DNA from: Pelargonium tetragonum
Taxonomy: Eukaryota > Streptophyta > Magnoliopsida > Geraniales > Geraniaceae
Assembly (NCBI GenBank): GCA_036897445.1
Contig: JAYMTL010000023.1
Coordinates: 110,182 to 174,181 of the forward strand
Reading direction: 5' to 3'
DNA length: 64,000 nucleotides
Shown here piece by piece: positions 9,521-23,910 of the stretch (the first letter of the stretch is position 1; each line of letters opens with the position of its first letter). The position numbers were made by a program, and so were the translations under genes. A model generated the notes under the pieces. The model was not told the origin of the DNA, did not search any database, and saw only the letters and a list, made by a program, of their open reading frames with translations.

Positions 9521-12500
9521 GTTTGTCTAAGAATTCTAATTATATATCAGATACATTGTCTATTTTTAAAAGTTAATGGTTCTACTAAAAATCATTCCCA
9601 AGAATCTAAACTAAATTATGAAGATTCTCTAGCACCCCCCTTATTTACGCGAACCCAGTTTATATGATTTATTTTGTAATTGAAGAATCGACTCTAAGCA
9701 AGCTTTGTCTCATTAATTCTTTCAGGACAGCCACTACTAAAACTAAAGATATTACTCAAGTTTTCGTACTTGAATAAGGACAATTACACAAAGTACTAGA
9801 AATCCCTGTTTTGTTCTTGAGTACTCTCCTTTCCTAGTAAGTAGGATAATTTTGAATATTTACAAACGGACGGCGAAATCCCTTGAAAAGTTAAACACTT
9901 AATCTTTAAATTTGCTAACTAAGGCTGCTAGTATTTATTCTATATTGATTAACGAGAAACATCATATATACATTGAAGCACTTCTGACATATATATAGCC
10001 ATTTCTTTGTACGGTACGAAAGGGAAATAGTTTGAATTTTAAAAATCTAGAATAAACTCTATATACTTTGTAAAAAATACAGTTGTTGCTGCCCAGACTA
10101 AACTTTGGTTATTCCCCTTTGTTTTGTCAAGTAGAATTTTTTAGGCCCTAGTTAGCCTCTCTTTTATTAGATACCAATTCAGAAAGATACACATTGACTT
10201 TAACCTTTTGAACAAGCCCTTGCCTGCGGTTCCTTTAACGCCCGCCCGTTGTTTAGACTCTCAGAAATATACTAATTAATGTTGAATTTATAGGCATTTT
10301 TAGGAAACTTTACAGGAATATCTCTTAAAAAATTTTCCTACTTTCTATACTTAAGTGCTGCCGGAATTCCAGCATTTCCTTTCCTTTGCCCCGAAATAGA
10401 TATAAGAACTTTAGTCCCTTTTACAAAGGGCTAGAGAGGTACAGGTACTTACCCCTTTGATAGCGAAAAGTGAATTAAGTAGTAAGAGAGCCCCTGGAGT
10501 ATTTTATTTAAAACTGATTCTAAGTTCTCGTGCTCTATAATAAGAAATTTTACACCTTCATTTTGAGTCTACATTTCAAGAATTTGCTTTCGTTTTTACT
10601 ACATAAAAAGAGCTTTCTCGTACAAAGTCATTTATAACTCAAATTAATACAGGAAAATCCTATACTATACTTCTCATACAAGTACAAGAGTTTTAGAAGA
10701 CATAAATCCTCCTGTTTAGAAAAATTTTAAGGAGTAGCGCCGAGTTGTCCGTTTTGTTTTATAAGTTTACTCAAAAAGCTTTTTCCCTTAAACCTTCTTT
10801 ATAAACTGCATTTTATTCGCTTTCAGATCCTCTGGATAACTACTAGAACTAGAATAGGAAACCCTTACTTTATTTACAATATCCAAGAGAAAGCTCTAAA
10901 AGAATTTTATTAGATACCTTCCTTCCTCGAGAAGTTTTTGGCAGCCTAGCTCTGTATCATAGCTTCTTTACTTATGAGCTTTACTTAACTGGGCCTTACC
11001 TTTCCTTGGAGCCCTTATACCTCTACTTTTAGTCTTAATTCCTTGTTTACCCATTAGCTTCCTAAAAAGAGCTCCCTTTTATTCACTACCTGGAAGTTGT
11101 AACTTGAAATCAGAGGAACACGGGAACAAGCAACCCCTTTGTTAACTTCGACTAATTAGTAGCTTACTTGGAATCCTTTAGGGCTCTTAACTAGTTTGTA
11201 CGCATTCTTACATACAACTATCTGATAACTGATAAAGGCGGGTAAACAACGATCAGGAACTAAAGACAACTCCTTTTAATGAAAACTTTACTCGCTTACT
11301 GAGACGGCCTCTAAAAAAGGTACCTGTTAATTAAATAGAGGTTTAAGTCCCGAGATACTAAATACTAAGGATATTACCCTAACTATAATATAAAGAGTAT
11401 AAGAAGAGGTAAACTAAGATTATTCTAACTCCAAACAAGAGGACTCCTATAGTACTAACTACAACTAAGCAGAGTACAACTAAGACCTATACTGTCTCTA
11501 AGGGAACCTTGGGCCTCTTGAATAGTCAAACGCAATGTAAAAGCCTTCTTTTAGGATCCTGAAGTGATTATTAAGTATATGGTAAGTAAGAAATGTCCTA
11601 CTTTTTTTTAATGTTACGAAGATTTTGAAATACCCTTTTTTATTTCACTTCCCACCTTAACTTCGTTACCTGCTTCTTTCTTTTACGAGACCTAAAAAAA
11701 CTTTCACTGCTTACAGTCAGTGTCAACTCTTATAAACCAAAAGACGACTCCGATGTAAGGATAAAGGATTAGGTGCGCTATCTTTTCTCTTATTATTCGT
11801 AGAGGAGATTACCCAATTAATATCATAATTAAGTGCTATACCCAATAGAGAAGTCAATACCTAAACCTAAGAATTTTATGCCCACGAAGAAGGGTACTAT
11901 ATCGTAAATTAGGAAGTACTTCTGCGCAAGAGATATCCCCTTGAGGTTGTACCAAAATATTCCAATCTCTTACACAAATGCCGGTCCCTGGAAAATACAA
12001 AAACATGAAAAGTTTAAGAATTTGCGGAGAGAGGAATAACTCAAAAATATATATAAGCATAGAACCCTACTTTCTAAGAAGAGCTAACTTTATAAGGTGT
12101 AGTACCCAGATATTACTAAAATTCCATTTTTAACTGGCAAATTAGAGGCGGAGCATCAAGTATTTCAAAAAGGGTAAACGTAATAATCTTACTAGGCCCT
12201 CTTGGACTTTAGAGTGGAATCTCCGGTATTTCTCTTGCGACAAAGTGGGTGTTTTGCAATCCCGTCAGGCAGGCTCCGAGGGCGCGGATACTTTGGTTAG
12301 TGCTTTTTTTACATTTTATTAAATTTTAAGGATTGCTCTAAAAAGAAAAGTGGTATATAGTTGATCTGTACGGTAACTAAGAATGATTATAGGGTTATAG
12401 AGGGTTTAGGCTTTTCGTACAATTCTTTGAATCTATGCTGGCCTGAGTAGAGTGGAAGTTTTTATCTATCAACAGAGTTTAGAGATTGACATGGAGTAAC

Positions 12501-13285
12501 TAACCGTAAGCCCGGTGTACTAAGCCTCCAATCTTTTCTATATATATTTTTCTTTCTTTACTATAAAAAGAATGGGCCTATCGAAACTCTAGTCAGGAGC
12601 AATTTGTGCTCTTGATCCAAAGTATGACCTCAAGGGGCTATAAAAGTGGATATGCTATTACAGAACTCTTAAATAATTAAATAAATTATTAAAGGGGGGG
12701 CTTAGTTTACTTATTTGACATTTGGTCACCTTCTTAGAGAAGCCATTCAAAAAAAAAATGAAGCTTTTCTACTATAAATTAGGGCACAAATAAAAAAGGA
12801 ATTGGCCACAAGAGCACTCTATAAAAAAATGTATAATTATATAATAAGAAATTTGTATGGATCTTTATAAGCCCGCACTAAGGCATAGCATTTTACGAGA
12901 GGGAGATAACTTTACTCTATGGTTGGTAGACACCAAGTGTCCGAGAGGAACCTTATTTATTTTGTCCTAGGGATCCCTAAATCTTCCTGTTCATGAAGCA
13001 GTACAAGAGCTTTATGTGCTTATAACTCTGCCAGAGTTCTAGTATTAAGGACCCTATAAATTCGAGAAACTATTAACCTCTTCCTTTCAGTTCCGTCCCA
13101 TTTAGAAGTAAACCCTTGTATAATACTAAATAAAATATAAGGACCTTTTGCAAAAAACTTTTTAAGCTAAATTTTAACCACAGTATGGCGTATTAATGTA
13201 TCCACAAATTAAGAACTTAGATCTAAGTAAATCAAGGGGTCTTCCCAGAATATCTTTAAATTCGCAAATATTGCACTCAAATTTG
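9521..13285. other. Non-coding stretch, no gene recognised
   Basis: The only frame of 60 codons or more is a 68-codon minus-strand one at 11854-12060, unrecognised. The word ATTAGATACC, part of the SSU 790 loop, occurs near 10165 and 10909 without supporting neighbours. A stretch near 11370-11500 is poor in homopolymer runs, like the blocks near 33.9, 54.1 and 57.8 kb. The GC island at 12261 interrupts it. Confidence 0.55.
12261..12287. other. Short GC-rich island
   Basis: About 22 of 27 bases are G or C, beginning CCCGTCAGGCAGGC and ending GGGCGCGG, inside DNA that is about 35% G+C. It encodes no frame and I could not match it to an rRNA or tRNA consensus. It may be a GC cluster, a short mobile hairpin-like unit seen in some fungal and algal organelle genomes, or a remnant of a structured RNA. 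Confidence 0.5.
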
Positions 13286-13318
13286 GCAGCTACGGACGTC
13301 GGTTCGAATACAGGTGTC
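13286..13318 (+). other. Isolated tRNA T-arm-like word
   Basis: GGACGTCGGTTCGAATACAG contains the GTTCGAA core of a tRNA T loop, but the flanks cannot pair as a T stem. No anticodon arm lies at the right distance. It is noted only because similar words recur in the window. A chance match is likely. Confidence 0.12.
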
Positions 13319-15886
13319 AACCCCGTACTATACTTCCTAAGGGTCCAATCTCTTTTTGTATTGGCGACAGAATGAAGTAGAATTGTAGTTTTTAGCCGAC
13401 ACTCAGATCCCTTTTTGTGATAAATATCGAGAGACCCTCGTCTCTAATTAGCCTCCTCTTTACAGCCCCAGTTCCCATCTCTTAAGACAGAACATAAAAT
13501 CTGTTTTTATGCCAATATTTTTTCAACTAGCGGAAGCTCTCTTATGGGATTCCCTAGACCTGTACTCTACTTAACCGGAACTAGCTAGAAGATTTCCGCT
13601 GCTAGAAAAGAGCCCTAGACAAAGCAAGAAGTTTTCTTATATACTTACTATATGGGAAACGGGAAAGGCCTTCTCAAGCTAACAAGTACTCACTTAAAGT
13701 ATTTAAATGTCTTTTTTATAAATTATTCCCACTATTTAGTTTTAGTTAAACCTGAGTTTAATTAATAATATACAGTTTTTCATCCAAAAAAGGGCCTCAT
13801 GCCTCAGGTAAGATAGGAATCTCTTACGAGTTGTGGATTAATTACATTACCTCTATCTATTCGATACACTGTAAGTCGATATAGCGCGTTGGCTTTTAAG
13901 AAAGAGTCTAGTTTATCTTATTCGAAATAGAAGTCATTCTGAAAGTATAAGGGTTTCAAGGCCATTAAAAAGGAATTCAATATCTAGTAAATAAAACAAA
14001 GGCTAAATAGGTCACAAATGTACAAAACTAAAAAGGGTAGTACTTGAACTGCAAAAGTCTTAGATATTTTAAACTTATTTAGAAGGAATTCGTCTTTTTT
14101 TTATCTTGTATAATCTTATGAGTGTGCCTTTTTTTGCTTACAGTATAAGAATAAGAGATGCTTAGGGTTTGTTGGCCTGTTTCCTATGTTTCGGGTTTTC
14201 CAATTCCGCATAATCAAGCAAAGGGTTTTAGAGGCATATTGTGAAGCTAAAGAATTTCCTGTTGAAGGTTTTCTGGGCTTATAATGTGTGGTATGTACTA
14301 TTTAGTATATTCTATGGCATTTCACTTTAGTATGTGACAATTCATATATGTACGATAAGCTACAAAACGAGGAAGTTTACTTAAAAACTACTTTTAACTC
14401 TTATAATTTAGAATTCCTATAGAAGATATCCTCGCTACTAATTAAGGGTAACCCATAAAAAAACTAACTCCGTAAACTCTCTCTATCTAGCACTAGCAAC
14501 TCTAAAGCAGATGGGGTATGTTTATGGAAAGTCAAAAGATCCATGAAGTGGCATTTCAGGTCAGGGTTTTTCTAGATTTTGAGTCTTTAAAGAGTTTTCT
14601 TTACTAACTACTTTAGAGCTTTCAACCAGTATTGGTAGAATGAAAGCTCATTAACAAACAGGTAACTTATTTTTTTTGCTTCTTCCAGTTATGTCTCTCT
14701 AGCTTTACCACAAGTCCTTGGGATGCAGTAGTTTTAGTCTTTGGGAGAATGTAAATACCCTTCCTTGATATATGGATTTTCTATATTTCACGGTTTCCTA
14801 ACGAGTAAGAGATATAGTAAATGAGTTTATAAGAGAGGTACCGGATAGAGATAATAAAAATAATAGTTCTAAACAGCATTTGGCTCAAGGCAAGGATTCC
14901 TTTTGTTTAGAGGATCCTCATTATGTTATAGTTCTTCAGTGTAAGCCAGTTCTGTTGTATTAGAAAAAAGTCTTCCTGGTAAAGAATAAAGTTTAGGAGT
15001 GCAAAGTCTTTATCCGAAGAATAGAGGAATCTCACTTTCATGCTAAAAAACCTCTAAAGGAGTCAACTCTTCCGCTTTGGGGAGCTAATACCTTGTAAGC
15101 CGGTAAAGCAAGGTATAGTTCTCAACCATTCTAGTGCTCTAAGACTAACTCTCTAGGTAATGGAAAAGTGCGTAAAAGATTTTAGTTAAGGAATTTTGGT
15201 AATGAAGTCAAGTTAAGGAAATGGAAAGTTTTCATTTACAAATTAGAATAAAGTTTTTCTGGTAAAAAAAGAAATTTTAAAGTGGAAGAGGCTCTATTTT
15301 TTCTATTTTCTATAAAGCACTCTTTATTCCTGAAGTTTAAGTTGCAGTTTTCTAAAGCAAGGAGTTTAGTCAAGGGCTTGGGAAATAGAAATATCCTGTT
15401 ATTTTTTTATTGAAAGTCTTTCCTTTAGGGTTCTGGTTCCCGGATAGTAATAGAGATTTTTTTGAATAGAAAGAAATCCAGCCAAGGTCATTTGCATTTG
15501 TATTTAAAAATCAGGTTTTCCTTTTTTAGGCTTTTTTGACTCCCATTCTTTCACCCATCAATCTTGTTTTATTAAGGTAAGGAGGACCCCTTTCTTATTG
15601 ATACTATTTCTTTTTTATCTAAGTCCTGATTTAACAAGGGCCTTATCCTACCTTCGTAAATTTCTATATTAATTACTAAGTGTTAGTAAGATGTCTATGC
15701 TTTTCGAGGTATTAACCCGAAATTTGAAATCCGGATCCGATTCCATTGTCAGCCCATTTGAAAGTGAAACTTACTCTTTACTAAAACTAGAAAGGAGTGC
15801 CCTAGATATAAGCATGTTAAACAAGTGTATATCTTAGTCTTTGTATACCAAACTCCCTCTTACTCTACTATATATTTAATCGCTTC

Positions 15887-15910
15887 GAGGATCGGGGCGG
15901 CGCAGGAGAG
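15887..15910. other. Short GC-rich island
   Basis: A compact GC-rich patch of the form GATCGGGGCGGCGCAGGAGAG lies in AT-rich surroundings. It has no open frame and no recognisable RNA consensus. It is similar in size to the islands near 12.26, 37.69, 40.59 and 43.58 kb, though not in sequence. Confidence 0.4.
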
Positions 15911-18900
15911 TTTCTTAGCCGTTGTTCAGTTTGGTTATAAAGTCCTTTAAATTACCTTAGTGGTACTGGGAGCTACCTTGGTGTCAAGATGCTTTGTATT
16001 TCTAGCAGACGTTTTTGCTTTCGTTTATAGGTTCAGGTTATGTGTTACAGTGGCACATCTCCTTTAAGAGCAGATATTCAATGTAGGCTAAGCGGGTCTG
16101 CCCTTTTTTTAAGTATTTAGCAAAATAACGAGTCATACATATATTATTTTAGATAATGCTTTAGCAACTAGGATTCTTTATTCTGTTGATATTGTCTATA
16201 CCAATACTTTTCACATATTATCGAATTAACCGGATTTCTTATCAGAACTACCCTTTATGTTTGTAAAAGGCCTTCCTCGGCTTAAATTCTCCGTTTACTG
16301 ACTTTCGATTTTAAGTTTTAGATAGAGAGGGCCCGGGCTTTAATACGAAGTAGAAGAAGACCTATCCGCTGTTTACTTTACCCCTTTTGCTTATAAGATA
16401 AAATAAGAGATATTGATAGCATAAATTGAGTCTCTTTTTTATATAATAAAACTGTTGTAATTTTTGGAAAAGTAAAGGTAATCTCATACGTACTTTATAG
16501 AATTAGAGTTAGCCCTTATAAAAGCTAGAGCGAATAGCTTTGGGGAGGACTACTTACGTGCCGAGTATACTGGGGCTTCTGGATTACTAGAAAGAGCCAA
16601 CCTAGAGAATAAACTACTATCCAAACAGAACGACAATGACAAAAGAATCCCGGATACAAGAAAGTTATCTAAAACCTCCAAAGAACTCTTCAACTTTTTT
16701 CTTGTTGAGGGCTCAAAATTTTAAAGAAAGAAAGAATGTAATTTACATTTTGATGCTTTTTCATTCCGCGTATATTTTGGCCTATAAATGACTCTACCTA
16801 CGAGTCTCCTAGGAAGTGCTAAATTCTGCAGGGAGGAAAATCAAACTCTTACCGTAAATTTCTCAAGTCATTTTAAAAGCCTGCACTTTCCCTACAAAAA
16901 ATCCACATTAGAGATAAGAATTTACACCCATTCATAGAATGACTACAAAACTATCCTATTAAATAAAATACCAGGTTTAGGGCTTTTACCCACCTGGAAT
17001 TCTTGCAATAAAGGTTTATACTGGCGAGATTGCTCTAAAGTATAAGTAGACCCTGTCTAAAAGGCACCTACGAACACTTATAAAGACAGACCTAATGTGA
17101 AGATACAAAAAATTACACTTCATAATCACTCATGTTTAGTGTGCCTGACGGATTCTCTGACTCGGGATTACCTGCTACTAATTTTATAAGAAAGTTTTTT
17201 TGCATTTAGTGGTCCGCTTGATTAGGGAATTCTTATGGCTAACCCAGTTTTAAAAAGTACTGGTATTGCCGCTTTATATAGGAATAGAAAATCTTAATTT
17301 CTGCCGGTTTCCGCAGAACCTAAAAATTATGACTTCATGATAGGAAGGTGGTATATACTAATTCTAGTTTTTTATTTCATAAGAAGGGGCAAGTATCTCT
17401 AATCAGAAAACTAATAAAACTCAAAAGGGGCCCTTAAGTTTGGACATAATAAATGAAATTAGACTTTCTACTCGAGTGAAAAATGTTGTGGGTTCCTCTT
17501 GCGAAGGTATTATCAATGCTATTAAGAGTTTTTGTTTATGGGTATGCTTTTTGACCTTGTGAAGCTTCCGCGTTATGCCTGTGTAATATCTTCCTCCAGT
17601 CCTTGTTATTCTATCTAAGAGATGCCCTTGAACCTAGTCTTTTTATATCTACAATATGTCGAAGTTTAGTTTCCTTATCCTAACGCATCTATCCAGAAAT
17701 TTCTTAAATAGCAAGCTTCCTAGTAAGAAAAAAGCGTCTATATTCTATATTATTTATTAGACCTCGTTTATAGCTTTGTAAAAAAGCGCGTGGGTTTTTT
17801 ATTTTGCTTGATGTCTTATAACTAAAAGCAGGAACGTAACTTAATACAATAACTACATACAATAGCCCGCAACTCTGAGGAGTTGACTTTCTCTAGAGAG
17901 CTTGTGAAAAGCTTTAATATAATATTGGGTAAGCCCCCCCTGTAAAGTTAGAAAATTATCTGATTTTATTTGCGAGGATCCTAAGACTTTTTTTAGGAGG
18001 CGTTGTTATATATTATGGATATCCCATTTCTTCTCGGCAGAACAAGGGTTCCCTTTACTTAAATCAGTAATAAAGCACTTAAAAAATAGGATTTATCCGT
18101 GTTAGAACGAAGGGAGTGTCCTGGGGGGAAGCCCTTTACAGTTTATATATCGACACGATGTGACTGCGTTATAGTGCTTGCAGATAATTTATAGCCTTGT
18201 TTTAAAGTGTAATAGATAGTATAGGAGTTCTATAAGTAAGGTATATTCCTCAGGCTCCCCTTATCGTACAAAGAGGATAGGCCCTTAGAGGGATATTGAG
18301 CACGTTATTCTTACCGACCATAGTGTGTGTAACGGAGGAAGATTAACTCATTATAGTGTATTGAGTGTATACCAATTTACATCATAACCAACAACAAAAA
18401 GCTTTCACTTTATTTACTGGAATCACTAAAATACCAAGTCTTTTATTTCCTAAACAAACCCGAATATAGAATAATACTTAAGTTCAAACTACTTAACTGA
18501 ACTTCCTTTCATAACGACTGTATCGTACCTTTCTTATTTACAATACCTTATCCTCATGATATCTGCACCTATTGTATTCCCTGTGGGGCATGGGCCGTAG
18601 ATATTATCTTCGTATTCCCTAAGAATTTTTCTTTAAACTATCTAGAACCAGAACCTAAAAACTAAAGATTATGAAAACATCTTCCTTCGAATAATGCCAA
18701 GTTATTATCCAGAATGCCCTTTATCCACAATTTAGGCGCTCAGTTTTTTCTCTTTAAGTGCAATTTCTTATACTTAACTTTTTCCTTTTATTAAAAAGGC
18801 CTTTGCCTTGTTCAGGAAATTCTTATAATATCTATCTGGGGAAGGAGGAGGGCTACCTTACAAACTATAAAACAGAAAAGGAATACCAAAGGCAACTATT

Positions 18901-21900
18901 ACTTAGTTCTTTATCTTTCTGACTAGAAATGCTAATGAACTTACTTACAGGTTTTCATTAGCTTTCCTTGCTGCAGATACTGGAAAACACTAATAAATAA
19001 TAAGATAAGTGACACTTAAGTGCATTCCCCCTCTTCCCTGTAGCTTATCGAAAACGAGGTAAGCTTGCTTAGAGATATTTGAGAGACCTCGGTGTCCTGA
19101 AAATTTGTTCAACTCCCAATGAGTCTACTTTTAGAATTAGAAGATTCATACCACCACTATTTAGATTTTAGTTGGAAAGCTTTTACTTTATCTTACAGCA
19201 ACAAATGCTTATAATACTCCTTTATCGGGCCCCCTTAAACTTGGAAGTTTTGCTCTCCGCTGCTATATGTAATCAGGGAAGCCCCCCCGGTTCCTTGTTA
19301 TTGAGAGTACTCAAAAGGCTCACCCCTCTCTAGAGAGATTCTATTATAGATATAGACGGGATTCTTATATTCCGGAAACCTAGTCTTTTTTTATTAAAGG
19401 ACCTCTTTGTATTACGAGACTAAACCCAGTGTTATAGTAAATTAGGAGTTTATTCTTGTCCACTTGATTCTGTTATTTTTGAGATTACGGATTCTTAGCT
19501 TTTATAAATAATAAGGGTAATTTAATTCCACGGACCCCGGGCTTGACTTTTGATTCTTTTCCTTTATTAACTAGCCAAGAAAAATTCTTAGAAAAAGTCC
19601 CCTTTGCGGAGCAGCCTAACTTTAACTAAAAATAAGGATTTCCCCTATAGAGGGGGTTTACTTTAACATTATCTAATACAATTTCCCTGCTTGGGTAAAG
19701 GAGATTCGGCAAACTTTAGGTTACTCAGGTAAGGGGTCGGCCTTGAGTTTCTGCACTCTTTAATAATAGAGAAATTCATTTAGGAATTTACATGAAGCGA
19801 GTAGAAGGGTTCCTATTGTAATTAACTTTTTACAGTTTACAAAATATAGCATATACCTAATATAATATGGGCAAAGTATCCTTTTCTTTCCGTCTGAGTG
19901 GATATGGTTAAGCAGAAAAAACCCCGCCTTGTAGTCTTCCTCAAATTAGCGAAAAAATCAATATAAAATAGACTTCCAAAAGGGAAATCCCTTATATAAG
20001 TTTTCCCTAGTGGAGCTTTTTGAAGTACCCTTATTTTTATAATAATAGTGGAATTCGAATTTAGTTATCGCGTTGATTAATCGAAAATAAACAAGTCATT
20101 TTATACCTTTTTAGGGGAATGCATACTAAACCATAAAAATTCTTTATCTAAGTGATTCTAATGCCTTTAATTCCTAAGTTCTTGTATGAAATTCATAAGG
20201 AAGTCGCGAAATACTTATTGATCAGAGTTCTTTTGTAAAATATTTGCTCTTGGGAAAAGCCCTAGGTCCCGGCTCTTGACTCAGGAGTAGATATAAGTTA
20301 CTGAAATGAATATATCTGGTATTGATAGAGGCTTTAGCATAGCATAAAGGTGAAGGTACAGCATTCACTACACTCGTTGTTGCTTATACAAAGGACTGGG
20401 AAACTCTAAACAATAGAATTGAAAAGAGACCTCCTACGCAACTTTTTTGAATCCGAACAAAGGGATTCTTAAAACTTAATAAAGTCTGTATCTTATTCTT
20501 AACCCGGGAGCTAATCCGGAGTTGATCAAATCAAAAAAGAAGGGGTCGGCTAAAAAGAAAAAACTCAATAAATCTTTCTCGCAGGTAAAAAAGGGGTTGC
20601 TTCTTTTTAGGCTAGGCTTTCAGAAACAAAGAGGTAAAAGTTACTAAGTAGGGATCCCGTCTCTTAAATGAGGCACTTTACTATAGCTAAGGTTGACTCA
20701 TAAAAATAACAACTAAAGGGCAAAGTAGCTTTTCCGAGACTTAAATTACTAGATATTTATGGTAGAGAGCTTAGCAAACCCCGTTAGTCGGTATTAAAGG
20801 GAGGCTTTTTGGCGTAAGGCTCCTATTCAAAAAAAGAAGTTGCATCCTATACATACAATTAGAAATTTCCCGCTTTTAGGTTAGGCCAGTTCCAGTAATT
20901 CTATATCAATGAGCTTCAAAAAGAAAGCTCTTTTTTGATTTACGGGGTCCTTGCAAGATCCTGATCCAAGAAGTTAAATGTAAGACTATCATACAATTTC
21001 TGTGTAGGGAGAGTTAATTACTATGCCAGCGGACCCTGCCCCTTTTTATATTTCTGTAAAAATACGGGCAGTTTTGCCCTATCAACTACACTGGAAAGAC
21101 AGCAAGAGTCCCCCCTTAATTTTTCTTAAGAAAGTCCGTTTTGCCCAAACGGGGAGCGGGTTTAATCCTAAACCTAAACGAGTAGGGCTTAATTTACGAA
21201 TTAATGAATAACTTTAATCTGGTTGCTAACCTTTTACTTAGTAGCAGGGGGCTTCTTGTCTATATCTTTCCTTCGGAAGCCTTGTACGATAATATATAAA
21301 AGCTTCCAAATGTTCTCCTTTGGGCAATTCCAGTCATGTAAAAGCTCCTTTAGGTTTACCCTTTTTTGGACGTAAAAGGAAACGACTTAAACTCAAATCT
21401 CTGACAAAGGGGGCTTGCCTCTATCTAAATTCTTACTACACAGGCCTCAGTAGCCCTTGTTGATCCGGCTCTGCAAAAGCGCTTTATACCCCATATTTTA
21501 AAATGTTGGACCCTTGCCTTTCATAAGGCCAAATTAAGATTTTCCTGTATCTTATGTTAACTTTGTCCCTTTTCAGCCCCGCTTTATTTATTGATAAAAC
21601 TTTGTTTAGTGAAATTAGAAGAAAGTCTGATTCTAGTAAATAAATCATTCTTTTTCAATTAATTCCTAATTAGCCTCGCTCCCTGTCCATAAAGTCGGTC
21701 AGAGTTTTCTCGGTCAGTATCAGTAACATAGAAAGCTCGGGGTAGTTAAATTGCACGCCTAGCAGTTAGGTGTGAGTTAGTTAAGAGGGCTCCTGTACTC
21801 CTTCACTATATACGGGAATTCTCTATATTTTTATTCCCCACCCTAAAAAAGGGGTACTTTTTATGCTCGGTTAAAGCGGTTTAATTATCAAGTTTTTACA

Positions 21901-22985
21901 TTTCTATTTTTTAAGTTATCGGATAGAAAGGGCCCCACTTGTAAGAGAGTCTTAATTTTGTCCTTAATACTTTCTCATTTTAATCGTAGCAGTTGAGATC
22001 TTATACTAAAAAAGTTTTCTACTAAAGATGGGTTACTTTTAGATACTAAGCTTCAAGTTATCTTTTACAAGTTCTAGGTTTTGAAGGAAAAAAGTAGCAT
22101 ACCCTATTCTTTTGTAAGCGAGGAATTAGTAAATATTTATCAGTATAGTAACAAAAATCAAAGATTGAGTGAGTCATCTTTACAAAAAGGGATCTAAATT
22201 TCTATTCTTTGGAATTGCTTTTAGGGATTCCTTATAAACGGGAATGCAAGGTACTTATCCTCAACTCCTCAACCTATATGTCATATACTCCGCTTTGACA
22301 ACAATGAAAACAAGAAGAAGGACTAGAACATAGCCTTATCGAGAATCCATTAACATTTTCTGACAAAGTCCTGGAGATTTAAACCTGCTATATAAGTTAA
22401 GGCTTACTCCTGCTTTCCGACAAGTGAAGTACGCAAATTCTACAATAAAAAATATAGGGATATCCAATAGAGTCCCTCAGTATTCGGATATACATAAAAA
22501 TTTGTTTTACTAGTGTTTCATCTTGAGTGTGAATTTTTGGTCGATTTCCTTATATCCGTTTTATAATAAAGTATAAGAAGGCGTCTCTTGCGAAAATCAA
22601 AGTTCTTTATCATTTCGAAAAATTCTACATTACCCTAAAAAAGCTCTGATCTTGTTTGGTGCTACTAAGATTTACTAAAGAAAATTCGGCCTAACTAAGG
22701 TTAAGTCTTTAGTGTTACTCTATTAAACTAAGCGTATCAAAAAAAATCTTACTGCAAAGCTTGACTCTATCTATTGTAGTAGTCAAATTTTTAGTATTCG
22801 CCCAAGTAATTCAAGGATTTACAAGAGCTTAGCTAGCAACCTGGACACGGATTCCCTGTTTAAAAGTCCTTTATCCCCTAAAAAACCTCTAATAAAGAAT
22901 TCGTGGTAAACTGGTGACTATGGGATTTACCTTTAGCATATGCTGGCTAGAACTCCTATACCCTTTAAAGAAACTAAGATTTATT

Positions 22986-23007
22986 CCTTACCTTATCCTT
23001 ACCTTAT
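22986..23007. repeat. Tandem duplication of 11 bp
   Basis: CCTTACCTTAT is repeated exactly twice, head to tail (22986-22996 and 22997-23007). It is a simple replication-slippage product in non-coding DNA. Confidence 0.85.
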
Positions 23008-23356
23008 ATTAAAGTATTCCGCTAATTGTAATTGTAGATAAAGTAAACAGAAAAAACTTCAATTTCTTTTATATTAAGTTTTTATAAGACTTCCCTTAGA
23101 TTTGCAGTACAGGGTGAAGGCTCGAGAAATTCGGGGATTGCCTAGTTTGAGGAAGAGAGTACGTATAACAACGCAAAGGAGAAGCTTAAAACTCCCTGTA
23201 TTAAAGTACAAGAAATAAAAAAATGGTAGTTAGCCCGCCCCCTCTTTAGGAATTTTATCCACTCCGAAAATTTACCCATACTTCTTTCCAAGATCTCCTT
23301 CACTTGAGATAGCCGAGAAAAGGTTCGCATCTCTTCTATTTCATTAATAGAAAAAT

Positions 23357-23379
23357 GGTAAAAGTTTTGAACCTACGAC
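23357..23379 (-). other. tRNA 3'-end-like word
   Basis: On the minus strand GTAGGTTCAAAACTTTTACC has the layout of a T loop followed by a seven-base acceptor strand. Upstream on that strand a CTCTTAAAC stretch could be an anticodon loop. No matching 5' acceptor strand or D arm is visible. It is a weak relic candidate. Confidence 0.15.
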
Positions 23380-23910
23380 ATACAGGTTTAAGAGACTAGG
23401 AGTATATAATTATACATTAAAGATAGGCCAAGCCCTTATAAACTATAGCTTTTTGCTCCCCTAAGTTTTTGGAAACATTCAGTTAACTAATTAAGTAATT
23501 TAAAGAATTTGATTCTATGTCAAATAAATATTCAATATATCAGAAAATTTAAGATAAGGGATCCACTGGTCAGCATATGATTTATGTCTCGATTTACTTA
23601 ATTACTGGATATTCTTGTGAATTTAGTGGGTGCGAAGTCTACTCTGATTTAATGAGTTCAAAAACTCTCAAAAGTAAACAACAAAGTAGATAAAAGCCAA
23701 ACTACTAGAGAGGGACCTAGGGTTACTTACTCCTATCCTTTTTAGTGTTTTCCATTTGGAATTTCTAAAAATACTCAACTTAATATATATATAGGGACAC
23801 AAGGTATATTTTAGAAGAATTCCGCCTCCAAAATGGAGTCCCTTAAACTCTTGAAAATTTTTTTGGGGCACACCTTTTCTAGGTAGTACATAAAGGGATA
23901 GTATCTACAG

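Larger units (their letters stand above)
13319..23356. other. Ten kilobases without a recognisable gene
   Basis: Two 62-codon frames occur (21023-21211 plus, 23142-23330 minus). The plus one starts at ATG and ends in a basic segment (KPKRVGLNLR), but it matches nothing I know. CCCGGG occurs near 16332, 19536 and 20503. GC islands are few. No tRNA, no rRNA word, no long repeat and no CRISPR-like spacing is visible. Confidence 0.6.

Noticed and set aside
10165-10175. ATTAGATACC words at 10.17, 10.91 and 54.96 kb
   Set aside because: They match the SSU 790 loop core, but none has the flanking conserved bases. The word is AT-rich and fits the local TA-rich style.
10236-10252. CGCCCGCCCGTTG resembling the decoding-site word ACACCGCCCGTC
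   Set aside because: The match covers about eight bases, lacks the TGTACACA before it, and has no neighbours in SSU order.
21023-21211. 62-codon ATG frame with a basic C-terminus
   Set aside because: No recognisable motif, random length, and no context. It looked like a ribosomal protein fragment only because of its Lys/Arg content.
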